The notes under the pieces were generated by a model, which was not told the origin of the DNA, ran no database searches, and saw nothing but the letters and a program-made list of their open reading frames with translations. This document shows positions 22,361 to 33,322 of a stretch of 64,000 bases of DNA, in pieces (within the stretch, counting starts at the first letter, position 1; every line of letters starts with the position of its first letter). The position numbers were made by a program, and so were the translations under genes. Origin of the DNA: Costus lasius (taxonomy: Eukaryota > Streptophyta > Magnoliopsida > Zingiberales > Costaceae); NCBI GenBank assembly GCA_027563935.2, contig CM050450.1, positions 6,121,957 through 6,185,956 of the forward strand. The letters are read 5' to 3'.

Positions 22361-23499
22361 CTGAAGAACCAAAAGTCATTGATTAGATAAAAAAAAAACA
22401 TTCAATATAGTCCAACTCAACTTGACAATAAAAAACCTGGTATCAAAGAAAATTAGATTTAGCATAATTAAGGTCTTATTTATGCCATAAAGCCTTTTTT
22501 AGCACCTAAATGTTTTCTCCTAGAAGCTCCTCAGATTTCTAAGATTTTATTATTCACGTCTCAATTATATTATATGACTTTGAAGGACCTAAGCTTACTT
22601 CACAATGAACTGAAAAACTAGCCTTAGAATGAGATATTTATATAAATTCATTGCACAGATGTTATCTACCTAAATAATGTAAATCTGCTTGAAAGATACC
22701 ACTTTGAGGCTATAGAACGTAATTACATTAGAGGTGAATTAACGATTAATTTACAGGGAATTAATTAAGACCATGTCACGCAGATTAAGAATGTAAAATT
22801 CTGCTTATTGTGCACTAATATAGCTGTTTGGTACACATAGCTCATAAGTTCCAAAGATAAATGCCAACGTCGCATGTCAAGTTCATTAATTTTGCAGTCA
22901 AAATTTGTCAAAAAGTGTTATGCCCGCATGATGTTTGAAGGCCTCTCAAATTCTGCAAATGTTTCATTCAGACAACTAATCCTACATAACTAGGGAAGGA
23001 AATTTGATAAACGATGCATTAACATGGAGCTCATCCAAACTATTTTACACTTGTCTTTCATGCTCAAATCATGTACCATCCTGTTTTAGTCTCGCAATAA
23101 AAGTTAGCGGAGAAGTGTAATAGTGTGGAAGGTCTAATAAGCTTCAACAATTAATTTGGTTTTAAGCATTTTATGTTGAGTCACATTGGTTTAGGAAAGA
23201 GTTTTTGTGGATGATGAATTTGTAATTGGATTAGCCTTGCTATCAAGTAGTGATGGTTTTGGGTTAAGATTCACCTTAAGACTTGATGAGGACATCTAGA
23301 CTTCAGTAGAGGAAATTACAATACCTTGATTTATTTCCACAAGTGAGACGAGAATTATGGTGATGTGTATGGTCTAATGAACTTCCTACTATTAATTTGG
23401 GTTAAACATTTTTAAGTGGATCATATTATTTCAGGGCTACCAAGTTGGATCCTTTTTCTCATTAAGTAAGTCATAGCATTGTTCATGAATAAAATTGTC
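22361..23499. other. Non-coding, AT-rich
   Basis: No gene is seen. A loose internal duplication is visible: text around 23120-23180 (GGTCTAATAAGCTTC, TTAATTTGG, AAGCATTTTA) recurs around 23368-23425. It may be old repeat sequence. The missing upstream kinase exons were looked for here and not found. Confidence 0.45.
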
Positions 23500-24860
23500 T
23501 GGCCTTATATTTTATTCCATAGTATAGATCTCTTAATCAAAGATTTTCTGACTTTAGGGGTAATTAATAATGAGTGCTTGTGCTCATTGAAAGCCAGAAC
23601 CCAACTTTCTGACCCCAGCATATTTGCTTCTAAAGGCCATAACGAAGGGCACTCAAACTCATGTACTAAAGTTGGATATAATTCCTGCATCTATTATCGA
23701 AGCAAGATTGGTGGATATGTACAGTCTGGTCAGATATAAGGGGCTCACAAGTGCTTTTCATCTCGACCCTGGAGAATGTTTACATATAATACAAATACGT
23801 ATGATTCCAGGGATGGTGATACAGATCTGCTATATAGTTTTTGATTAGGTTTCTTACAGGAATTCATTCTTGTGGAATGTTATGATATCTGGCTATGCAG
23901 CTTAGGGAGCTTCACAGAGTGCTAGGAACACTTCCATCACATGACAGTGAGATAGAATAGCTCCTTGAATGCATTGGTAAGTGGACATTGCAATAATGGA
24001 GAATGGGATGAGGCTATCGAACTCCTCAAAATAATGGCAATGATGAAACAAAACCATGTTAACATTGGAATTATTGGTGTCTGCCTGTGGACATTTGGAA
24101 GCTCTAGAAATTGCAAAACAATTGCATAGGTTCTTAGAGAAAAGCTGCCTTGAAATGATTTTGCGCTTAATTCATCGGCTGACATGCATGCTAAATGTGG
24201 CAATGTTTCGAGTCTTTTAAAGTGTTCACTGAAATTCCAGCCAAAGATTGTTGCCATACAACATAATTATCTTTCGTTTTGCTAGCCATTGACATGATTA
24301 CTTCAAATTTTTTTCAACCTAGTGTTGGAAACAGAGATCTAGCTAGATATAGTCACCTTTCTGGGCATCTTAAATGCATGCAACCATTCTGGCTGGTTCA
24401 TACTGTTGTGAACATTTTGATACTATGATGAGAGATTATACAATTAAGTAATCTGCTGATCTCTATGCGTGCATGGTTGATCTATACAATCTAGCAGGGT
24501 TAAAGAAGCATATAACTTGGAAAAGTATATGCCTGTTGAATCAACTGCAGGTGTTTGATGTACCTTGCTCACTGCATGCAGAATGCATCCTGACAAAGAT
24601 ATCTGAAGAGGAGCTGCTGATGAACCTTCTTTCATTCAGCCTATCATCCAGGCTATTATATCCTATCTAATTTTGTTTCTAGAGTACTTCTATGGGATCG
24701 GTGAGATTAGGTGAGTAATGAGAATCAGAGTGCACAAAACAGCAGCCTTCATCTGGATTGAGGTAATTGGTGAGGTTCTTGATATTACAGGCAACATCCC
24801 CACAGCAAGAGCATCCCCATGAAACATTGAAGAATCTTTCATTGCAGATGGAATAGTTGT
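23500..24860 (+). pseudogene. Degraded pentatricopeptide repeat (PPR) gene, PLS class with E-type tail
   Basis: Short coding fragments in shifting frames follow the order of a plant PLS-class PPR protein. HVLKLD and ARLVDMY come near 23650-23720, WNVMISGYA near 23876, and TLVSVLSACGHLEALEIAKQ (with a frame change) near 24060. LGILNACNHSG comes near 24365, YACMVDLY-like residues near 24465, MPVESTAG near 24530, and the E/E+ tail residues VHKTAAFIWIEVIGEV near 24730. Such proteins bind organelle RNA and often guide C-to-U editing; no DYW domain is seen. Many stops and frameshifts are present, and the longest surviving open pieces are under 90 codons. It lies on the opposite strand to the kinase fragment. 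Confidence 0.75.
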
Positions 24861-25751
24861 TAGTCTGATTCTAATGCAGCTAAATCTAATGACCCAAGGA
24901 GGTACCTTTGTTCACTTGGTGTTTATTTAGGCTTTCTTGCCTCCGTGATCTTGCAGAAGCTTCGAAGAAGTTCTTTATTTCAATAGAAGTTTTTTCTTCT
25001 GCAGTAAACTAACTTTTATCAGCTCTCTGCTATTGCTTAGTGACAACGATTGACTTGAAATGATATCTTTGTAATGGGAATCTTTTTTTGCAGAAATGGG
25101 AGACGGACCGAGGCAAGCTCCAATCAGAATTCTTAATTCCCTTCACATCCACAACCATCTTTCTCCACTTGTAAGCCATCTTATCTCCTATTATACTGCC
25201 TCACTTGTCACTAAACTTTGATCATTTAACATAATCCAAAGCGGTGGCTGCGGCCACTCACATAACTTTTGAGACGTTATGTTTGTGCTGCTCCTTTCCT
25301 CCCCTTCCCTTCAATTCCATGGCAACCAAATCCAACAAAGATTCTGTCACAGTCAAATAGATCCACGGCACCCCAACCACACTCGATCTTAATTATTCCA
25401 TCCACCAATTGCAGCCTCTAGAACCATTAGTTTGTCCATATAAATTAATACTACAAATCGCATCGAATTTGGCCGAAAAGGAAATATGTGCGCCGCGTGC
25501 GTAGATGGAGGTGCTAAAGCTGTACAACTTGAGTTTTGATAATTAAGGCATGCATGGTTTAGAGCAGACGAGGGAATCTTCTCCACCGCATCTTATTTAC
25601 TAAACTTCTTCAGCAGCTGTGCGTGGTCAACTTTTGGGGGCTACGGCCTCTATAACTATAGTTTATATCTTTATATTTTAAATGAATTATTTTTGTTGAT
25701 TCGGTCGTTCTTTTATGTATTTGATTACAGTTAGTTTTGTTTCAGTGCCCC
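24861..25751. other. Intergenic, no gene seen
   Basis: At 25083-25174 a short exon-like stretch (acceptor TTTTGCAG, then ATGGGAGACGGACC and a donor-like GTAAGCC) encodes about 25 codons of no family known to me. The rest shows no coding signal. Confidence 0.4.
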
Positions 25752-26284
25752 TTATAGCGTGTTTAGTAGGAAGAAAAAGAGGAGGGAATGAATGAAAAGT
25801 TGAAAGGAGAGCTATAAAATTATGTTTAGCAGGATGAATGAAAATAAGGAAAGAAAAATAGAAGGAAAATAAGAGGGAAATAGCCTTATTTGCATTTCGC
25901 CTAAATTGGGTAGAAAATCGGATGGAAAGTTGGATTTGTCCTTCTCATACCTATTTTCACCCTTTTCTTTTTTATGCCCGTTTTCCCTCTTGTGCTTTTC
26001 TTACAATCTTCTTCATCATCGTTGTCATCGCTGTCGTCATTACCATTGTCGTCATCATTGTCGTCGTCATCGCTTCTCATCTCTCGCTGCCGCCATTTCA
26101 CCGTCGCCTCTCATTGTCATCATCGATATAAAAATAAAAAAAAATAAAGTATGTTTATTAATATTTCTAATTTTCTTTCCTTCTAAATAAACACAGTAAT
26201 AAAAAATCTTATTAATTTTTTTTTATTATTATTTTTTATTTTCTTTTCTTTTTAACTTTTTTTCTTTTCTACTAAACACAACAT
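25752..26284. mobile_element. Probable MITE, about 530 bp
   Basis: The ends are imperfect inverted repeats: left TAGCGTGTTTAGTAGGAAG, right CTACTAAACACAACA. The interior is A/T-rich with a C/T-G/A-rich segment (26000-26110) that creates ATC/CGT-type simple-repeat ORFs. Flanking TTA/TAA and TA do not settle the superfamily. Confidence 0.5.
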
Positions 26285-26831
26285 AAAGACAGTTGAGTTG
26301 GTAAAAAGATAATTCCTAAACACAGTCAAAGAAAACTCATTAGTAAGAAATATTTGATTATCCAGCTTTGTTGAACAAAAGCTCTCTGTGCAAGCTCATT
26401 CTGCAAGGATACTCTCTAGTTGTCAAATGAAAAGCTTATGAGATCTATGAAATGAGAGGTATGCAGAGTCATGTGTTTGGCATGTGCAACATCACCTTGC
26501 ACTCGGGTCGAAATCAAAGGGTGGAGTTGCTAAATGGCCCAATATACGGGCCATTCAGGTATCCTACTTGAAATTTTTACTCATGAACAGTAGTATTGCA
26601 TGATGAGCCGGTTAGGATACTTTTATGCAAGGATTTGAATTCCTACAGCCTTGATATATAACAATCTAGTGCAGAGTTGCACTAGTAAGACCACCCCCTT
26701 GCAATGTAGTCCCTAGTTTGCAGTTTTGCATTCAAGCCTCTCCCTTTTTTGATATTTATGTTTCTAATCCTTCACTAATGAAACGTCGTTCTTCCTTGAC
26801 TTCTATTTGGCCTTCATAGTGATAAGACTAA

Positions 26832-27130
26832 CTCTCTGTTTTTTTGGAGGGAAGGAAAACTGTAAAAAATGAAAAACTGCAAGGAAAAAAAATTCCAGAA
26901 AAAAAAAAATCCATATCTTATTTTCTTGGAAGGAAAGAAAAGAAGAAGGAAAGTTAATTTCGAAGGTCGGACAAAGTGGCATTGTGTTTTTTCTAACTCG
27001 ATTCGGATGAAAAAGTTTTAAAATTTTTCATCCACTTTTTCACTCAAATTTTTTTTCCCGTCCAAGAAAACAACAGAAAACTTATTTTTCTTTTCTTTTC
27101 CTCTAGTTTTCCTTCCAAGGAAACAGATCC
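26832..27130. mobile_element. Tourist-like MITE (PIF/Harbinger), 299 bp
   Basis: The ends CTCTCTGTTT...GGAAGGAAAACT and AGTTTTCCTTCCAAGG...AAACAGATCC are inverted repeats with small differences. The trinucleotide TAA flanks both sides (26829-26831, 27131-27133), the target duplication of Tourist elements. No coding capacity. It lies 15 bp from the next MITE. Confidence 0.75.
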
Positions 27131-27145
27131 TAAAAGTTTCTCTAA

Positions 27146-27385
27146 GGGCTTGTTTTATTGGGGGCAAGAAAAAAAAAGAGAAAAGTAAAGAAGAAAGGAA
27201 GAAAAATGAGTGGAACAAAAATTGGTGAGGTTGGTAACAAGCGAGGGGAGAAAAGTGTTTTCTCCCTCTTTTGGAGAGAATAAAAAGCGAAAAAAATTAA
27301 CCTATTTTTTTTTCTCTCAAATCAATCTCTCCAATAAATTATGAAAACAAATAAATTTTTTTTTTCTCCCCAATAAAACAAGCGC
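27146..27385. mobile_element. Tourist-like MITE (PIF/Harbinger), 240 bp
   Basis: Terminal repeats are GGGCTTGTTTTATTGGGG and CCCCAATAAAACAAGCGC, identical over 18 bp apart from one base. TAA flanks both ends (27143-27145, 27386-27388). The interior is purine-rich on the left and pyrimidine-rich on the right, so the whole element can fold back. Confidence 0.85.
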
Positions 27386-27388
27386 TAA

Positions 27389-30300
27389 CAGTCCATGGTC
27401 AATTCTTCCTTCTGCTAATATGTTTTTTTGATTATGTCCAATTTGAATTGGCTCTGTGAAAGCGAAGGAGCCTTACAGTTTGGATCTAGGCATTTTTATT
27501 TAACTAGTCTTTCTTTTGGTTTTGATAGGGCATGTGCTCAGAATGAGCTGTAAGAATTGCCAAGGAGAAGATAGATCGGTAGAAATATGGCAAGAGAACT
27601 TTAAGGCCAAGCTTTGACAGATGAAGCCCTAAGAGCTTGTCAGGTAGTGACGGGGGGAATATATCACTGTCTCCTTGACAAGAAGAGCATTTTGAATCGA
27701 GGCACCTTGCATTCTATTGGCTCTAACAATTAAACCCTCTGACTTTCTTTGTTAATTATTTGTAGGTCTCTTTCAATTCAAAGCCCTCTTGTACAAATTG
27801 ACATGTTAGAGCATCTAACGCCTCTATATATGAGTTGATATACAAACTAACAAGGTAGAATTCTTTATCTCATTGTTTTTTCAAGTAAAGAAAGCATTCA
27901 AAATAACTTCAAATTAAAGATAGTCTTTTACACCAAAACCCAAAAAAGACACCTTTTCTACCACTTGTATGATAATGTTTTTGACTACTACTATTTGTAC
28001 ACTATTAATTTCCTTTCCTTGGCAGTTTTTAGTGGAGAGAAGCATACTAAAGAATGCTAAGGGTTAATAAACAAAGAAACCACTAGAATCAAGATAATGC
28101 ATGATGCAAATAGATGCGTAACCTTTCACTTTACACATCCACACACAAATTTTTTTCTCTCATGGAAAGTTGTCATGCTTTGCTTTATTTTTGTTCTTCC
28201 TTGGATGCCCCAAAATTGTTTGACTTTGCTGATTTGGCAAGTAGGTTAGGTATGGAAGGCTGCGGGGAACATGGTGCAACAATTAAAGAGAAAAGAGACA
28301 AGAAAGAGAGAGAGAAAAGATAGGGGAGGGAAAGAGAGAGATGAGAAAAAAAAAGGAAAAATAATAATAATAAAGAAAAGGAAAACAATAATCCTAATAA
28401 TTGCAGTACACGGGGACAACAATCAATCGCTTGTCACTTCGACCAGCCTACATTGTACTAACCGTGGGCTACTACCATATATATATATAGATGAAATGGA
28501 ATTTTCAATAAGATTTATTAAGAATGGTTTGCCTTCGCTAATTTGGGGAATTTAATTTATTTGAACAGCACTTATTTTATTAGTTACTTTATAGAGGGGC
28601 AAGGCTTTATAGCGCTAAAACTCTTAATAATACTTGATAGAGTTAAGTTTATCCTTTAGTAAATAAATTGATATTAGAAAAATTAAGTACTAGATCGTTC
28701 TCTTCATTGTTTAGTACAATGGAGTGCTCTTTACTTGATGAACTTTTTTCTTAGGTCTTTTATAATACGCTAGCTAGGGACTTTTATGATAAATAATACA
28801 AAAATAAAAGCTCTGTTCATTAAAAAGAAATACTTACAAAACAAACCTAGTGCTTTCTTTATTTAACATCACACACATATTATAATAATAATAATAATAG
28901 AACCTGAATTATATATACGATTTGTAATAAAAGTCTAATTAGAGGGTTGGCTAAAGGGTTTGTTATGAGCACTGATGAAATATTGTCTTATAAAAATCTT
29001 GGCATGAACTAGAAAAAAACACCTTTTTATAAGCTATAATTTTAGTATTTAGAGTTAAATTTTTTTCTCTAGATTTAAAAGTGTTGATATTTTCCTAAAT
29101 TCATAAACATGAATATTATAATATGAGGTAATGTAATACAAGCAAGAATTTAAAGAATAAGGGTAGAAAACATAGATAATTAATTTAAAATATCTATTGT
29201 ACCCTTGTTTAATCATCTATTTCTCATTTCATACACTAAGCACCTAAGCTTCATAATATTTTTTCGTCGCTAATAAGATATTTTGTTGTTCAACTAACTT
29301 CTGGCTAAATATGTGTTAGTTTATGAGAGTGTTAGTTAGTTCAACTGATAAAGACTTTTGTTGTTGATAATAAGATATTAAAAAAAATTAATGAGTAAAA
29401 TTATTTAGGTTCGTAAAAGGTTAATCATTTAAAAAGATTCTTTATAATGCTTTCATTAGATGTGTATTACTCTATTGGGTTGGGTTGGTTGGCATGAGTT
29501 GAGCCTATCTTCTTTATTAATCGTTTTTAATGTATCTTAGATATATGAACAAAACAATTGGAGCACACTAGTAGAATTTTTCTTATGCGCGGACCCGCCT
29601 AATTTTATTAGGCGTGCATTAATCCCTTGCGTTTATTTTGCTTTAAAATTCGTGCAGCACTTGATGAACCATTGCTGCACGAATTTTAAAGTAAAATATA
29701 GGGTTAGATTTAACCCTGCTCACAGTTTCTATACGAACGTGCCTAGAAAATGTGCTCGTTCCTAAAGGGTGAGTTTTGAGCAGTCAAGTCAGTTAATACA
29801 ACCCTAATTTCAAATTACAAAGACATTCGGTTGATCTGATCCTTCAATTAGGGGAATCATCTTAATTGGTCCAACCAAATCCAGCACAAATCTACTGTGT
29901 GCTCCATGAAGCTCCACCAAGATCCACAGTAAGAACCGACAACATCCAGATGGGATCCACTGCTCCAGCTCTCCTCACCAGTGCTCCTGAAGCCTCCTAG
30001 TTGTGCACGAGCGGGAGAGCCGCCTGCAGCCGTTGGAGGCTCATCCATGGCGTACTCCTGTGCTCCCCCATGTTAGCTAGAGAGACGAGCTTGAGATTGA
30101 GAGGGCAGACAAAACTTGAACAGCCGCACAGTGGGCGCCCCTTGCGTATATTTTGGTGCACCCTTCTCTCTCTCTCTCTCTTGCAGCCATTGATCTAATT
30201 CCATTCTAACTCGTACCCATGGCCTTTTCATAATTGTAGAGTGCCATCCTTTGGTCCCCATGTGTTCTTGAGTGTCCTACCTTTTCCTGCCTTGAACTCC

Positions 30301-31299
30301 ACTCAACACTGCTCCCCGAAGTTTATATATATGTGTGTGTGAATATATAATTTTCTTTAGGGCGGTGGGGGTGGGGGCATCAGTGGGGGTGTGCATGCAT
30401 GGAGGTAGAGTTAAGGAATGGATGCTGGATGAAGTAAGGGTTAAAGGGGAGAGGAAAGGTGGACTTTTAAGCATGTCAAATCAATGCACCCAAATAGAGG
30501 TAAAAATGGAGCAAAGAGGGGGAGTGTTTATCTGCTTGTTTGTTTCTTTGTTTTTATAGGGCACTTCGCCTGTTGCCATTAACTTGCCCTCCTTTTTCAT
30601 TTTTTTTTTCTGCTAGAGCTGATGCAGTCGAGGGCAGAAGGATGAGCTGCAGATTCTCTTTCTGTTTTGGGATTAGAGCTCCTCAGTTTCCACTAGTAAG
30701 ATCTCCTCCCCACTCGCTGCTTTCTTTATAGCACAGCAGGAAATGATCAAAGCCCCTCGGAGAGATCCTCCATCTTCTTTCTCAGTTTCCCCGTCCGAGC
30801 CATTAATTGAGGGGAGAGGGAGGGTTTAATGAGTGTGGTAATGAGAGCTTCGAGTTTGAGGGAAGGGTTTTCCTTATCTGGGGTAGTGGTTTCTGAAACA
30901 TTCCATCCATTTTGTCAAATGGGCTCTATCTTTTGGGCCTGCAATATCCCATTTGTTTGCTAATGAGTTGTACCAAGATGCCTCCTTGGTTTCCTTGTGA
31001 TGTGAGAACTCACTGGGGGCAGCTGCTGCTCCTGCTGCTGCAGTGATGGAGGCCGGACCTTTAGCTGTGGCCCTTCCTCCTCTGCTATTCATATAGTGTT
31101 TTGAGAGAGAGAGAAAGGGAGAGAGGCGATTGCTTGTTGAAACAGTCTCTATTTGTCCTGACAAGAGCAAGGGAAGGGGCTGCAAGGAAGTTATCTGAAA
31201 GCCATCAATGGCGATCCCGCAAGCAGACAAAACAAGAGATGGTTGAAGTTGGTTGTGTGTAATCTCTATTCAGCCATTAAAAGCTTTGCGTGTATCTGA
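27389..31299. other. Intergenic region upstream of the LAS-type gene
   Basis: No protein gene is recognised. It contains purine-rich tracts (28290-28390), AT-rich stretches (28480-29560), a strong short inverted repeat (29635-29697), and several ORFs of 60-118 codons that match no family I know. The distal promoter of the gene at 32138 presumably lies in its right part. Confidence 0.5.
29635..29697. repeat. Inverted repeat, 25-bp arms, 13-bp loop
   Basis: The left arm (29635-29659) is ATTTTGCTTTAAAATTCGTG followed by CAGCA. The right arm (29673-29697) is its reverse complement with one mismatch. A CACTA-like end (CACTAGTAGAATTTTTCTTA) lies just upstream at 29567. Confidence 0.85.
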
Positions 31300-32137
31300 T
31301 TCACACACACACACATAGAGAGAGAGAATAGGGCGGCAGCAGCAGCATCAGCGGAAGAAAGAAGAAGAAGAAGTTAGTAGTACTGCTAGAGAAGAGAATG
31401 AATCTATCTTGATGCCCTTATCCAAGGGATGAGCTAAGAGCATCTTTTTAGTTCAAGGATCACCACTCACTCTCACTCATAACCCTTTCTTGCTTTCTTC
31501 CATGCATTGCATGATGTAACACACACACAATCTCTCTCTTTCTCTCTCTCTCTCTCACTATCTTTCTATCTACATATGTTTAATATTATAATCTTTATCC
31601 TAATATTCCACCCAGCCAACCTTTAGAATGTTTTAGATTCCCCCCTCTCCCCTCATTTAGTCCCTTCATCATTCCTAAGCTGACAACAAATCAGCCCCCA
31701 GCTAAAGGCACCAAAGTCCATGTAAAAAAGACAAGAAAAGCATAAACTTTTCCCCACCCTGCCACACTACCCCACAACCTCTCACAAACATAGAGAGGAA
31801 GGGAGAGAGAAGGAGAGAAGAGTGGCCTTGTGAACAGTGAGTCTACACGGAGCAGCTGCCACTCCCTACTTCCATCCATCCATCTATCTATCTACTACTT
31901 CTACTAAAAACTACTACTACTACTGCAACTATCACTCCCACACTTCTGTTTTCTTTGCAGATCATGTCCTGTCAAGGAAGCTGCTGCATTCCCAGATGTC
32001 CTTTTAAAGCAAGCCCATGCCATTCCCACCGATCTCCTCTCCTCTCCTCCTTCCCCTCGCCTCCTCCCCCGCCTCCCCCTCCTCCTCCTCCTCCACCACC
32101 GCCGCAGAGCTGAGCTGAGTCTGTCCGCTGCATCGCT
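31300..32137 (+). promoter_or_regulatory. Proximal promoter / 5' untranslated region of the LAS-type gene
   Basis: C/T-rich leader sequence has (CA)n/(GA)n at 31302-31328, a (CT)n run at about 31530-31556 and TCTATC/CTACTA repeats at 31877-31925, typical of plant 5' leaders. A candidate intron acceptor TTTTCTTTGCAG ends at 31960. No clear TATA box was fixed, so the transcription start is unknown. Confidence 0.4.
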
Positions 32138-33322
32138 ATGCTTAGCTCACTCAAGTCCCATGACCAGGAAGGCGACCCGGACCACCACCGCCGATCCACC
32201 CCTCTGCAGCACGCGCTGATCCCCTCCGCCTCGTCCGCCCGCCTCCGCCACCTCCTGGTCAGCTGCGCCGACCTCATCCACCGCGGCGACCTCCCGGGCG
32301 CCAGCCGCGCCGCCTCGCTCCTACTCGCCTCCGCCTCCCCCTTTGGCGACTCCCCAGACCGGCTCGCCCACCAGTTCGCCCGAGCCCTCTCCCTCCGCCT
32401 CGGCCGCCCGTTCCCCGCCCCCGCCCCTGAGGCGCTCCAATCCGCCTACCTGGCCTTCAACCAGATCACGCCGTTCCTCCGATTCGCCCACCTCACCGCT
32501 AATCAGGCCATCCTCGAGGCCGTCGATGGCCGCCGCCGGGTTCACATACTCGACCTCGACACCTCCCACGGCCTGCAGTGGCCGCCCCTCCTACAAGCCA
32601 TCGCCGATCGCGCCGACCCCGGGGATCCTCCATCCATCCGCATCACCGGCGCCGGCACCAACCTCGACGTCCTCCGCCGTACCGGGGACCGGCTCCAGAC
32701 CTTCGCCGATTCCCTGAACATCCAATTCCAGTTCCATCCGCTGCTCCTCTCCCCCGCTACCAATTTCGCCGCATTCCATCTGCCGGGGGAGACAGTGGTC
32801 GTAAACTGCGTGCTCTTTCTGCACAAACTACTAAAAGATGACGGAGTCGATCTCGATCTGCGGGCATTTCTCGAAGCCGCGCGGGCGATGAATCCCGCGG
32901 TTGTCACCGTTGCGGAGCGGGAGGCGAGCCACAACGCACCGGTGTTCCTACAGCGCTTCATGGAGGCGCTGGATTACTACGGCGCGGTGTTCGAGTCACT
33001 GGAGGCCACGCTGCCGCCGACGAGCCGGGAGCGGGCGGCGGTCGAGCAGGTATGGCTCGGGCGGGAGATCGAGGACGTGGTGGGCCGGGAAGCCGGCGAT
33101 TCGAGGCGCGAGCGGCACGAGGTGTTCGAGAGGTGGGAGTCAGCCATGCGGGCGGCGGGGTTCGAGAACCGGCCGCTGAGCCAATTCGCTCTGTCGCAGG
33201 CGCGGCTGCTGCTCCGGCTGCACTACCCCTCGGAAGGCTACCACCTGCAGATGGTGAGGGATTCCTTCTTCTTCTTGGGGTGGCAGAACAAGCCCCTCTT
33301 CTCAGTCTCTTCTTGGCACTAG
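32138..33322 (+). CDS. LAS: GRAS transcription regulator, LATERAL SUPPRESSOR / MONOCULM1 orthologue
   Basis: A single exon encodes 394 aa. The start MLSSLKSHD matches the conserved N-terminus of LAS/MOC1 (ML-S-KS), which fixes this ATG. After a short variable region (10-30) come leucine-rich repeat I (about 37-120, ending RFAHLTANQAILEA) and the VHIID motif as VHILDLDTSHGLQWPP (135-150). Leucine-rich repeat II, the PFYRE-region residues AEREASHN (259-266) and SLEATLPPTSRER (287-299) follow. The SAW region is YPSEGYHLQMV...GWQNKPLFSVSSWH (363-394). Family knowledge: LAS in Arabidopsis, Ls in tomato and MOC1 in rice act in the nucleus in leaf axils and are required for axillary meristem initiation and tillering. 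The frame is intact with all domains. Codon third positions are strongly GC-biased. There is no intron, as in the family. No close neighbour suggests co-regulation. Confidence 0.95.
   Translation: MLSSLKSHDQEGDPDHHRRSTPLQHALIPSASSARLRHLLVSCADLIHRGDLPGASRAASLLLASASPFGDSPDRLAHQFARALSLRLGRPFPAPAPEALQSAYLAFNQITPFLRFAHLTANQAILEAVDGRRRVHILDLDTSHGLQWPPLLQAIADRADPGDPPSIRITGAGTNLDVLRRTGDRLQTFADSLNIQFQFHPLLLSPATNFAAFHLPGETVVVNCVLFLHKLLKDDGVDLDLRAFLEAARAMNPAVVTVAEREASHNAPVFLQRFMEALDYYGAVFESLEATLPPTSRERAAVEQVWLGREIEDVVGREAGDSRRERHEVFERWESAMRAAGFENRPLSQFALSQARLLLRLHYPSEGYHLQMVRDSFFFLGWQNKPLFSVSSWH

Noticed and set aside
30874..31230. 118-codon ORF on the minus strand
   Set aside because: Its product is low-complexity (Ala/Ser runs) with no known family and lies in the upstream region of the LAS gene.
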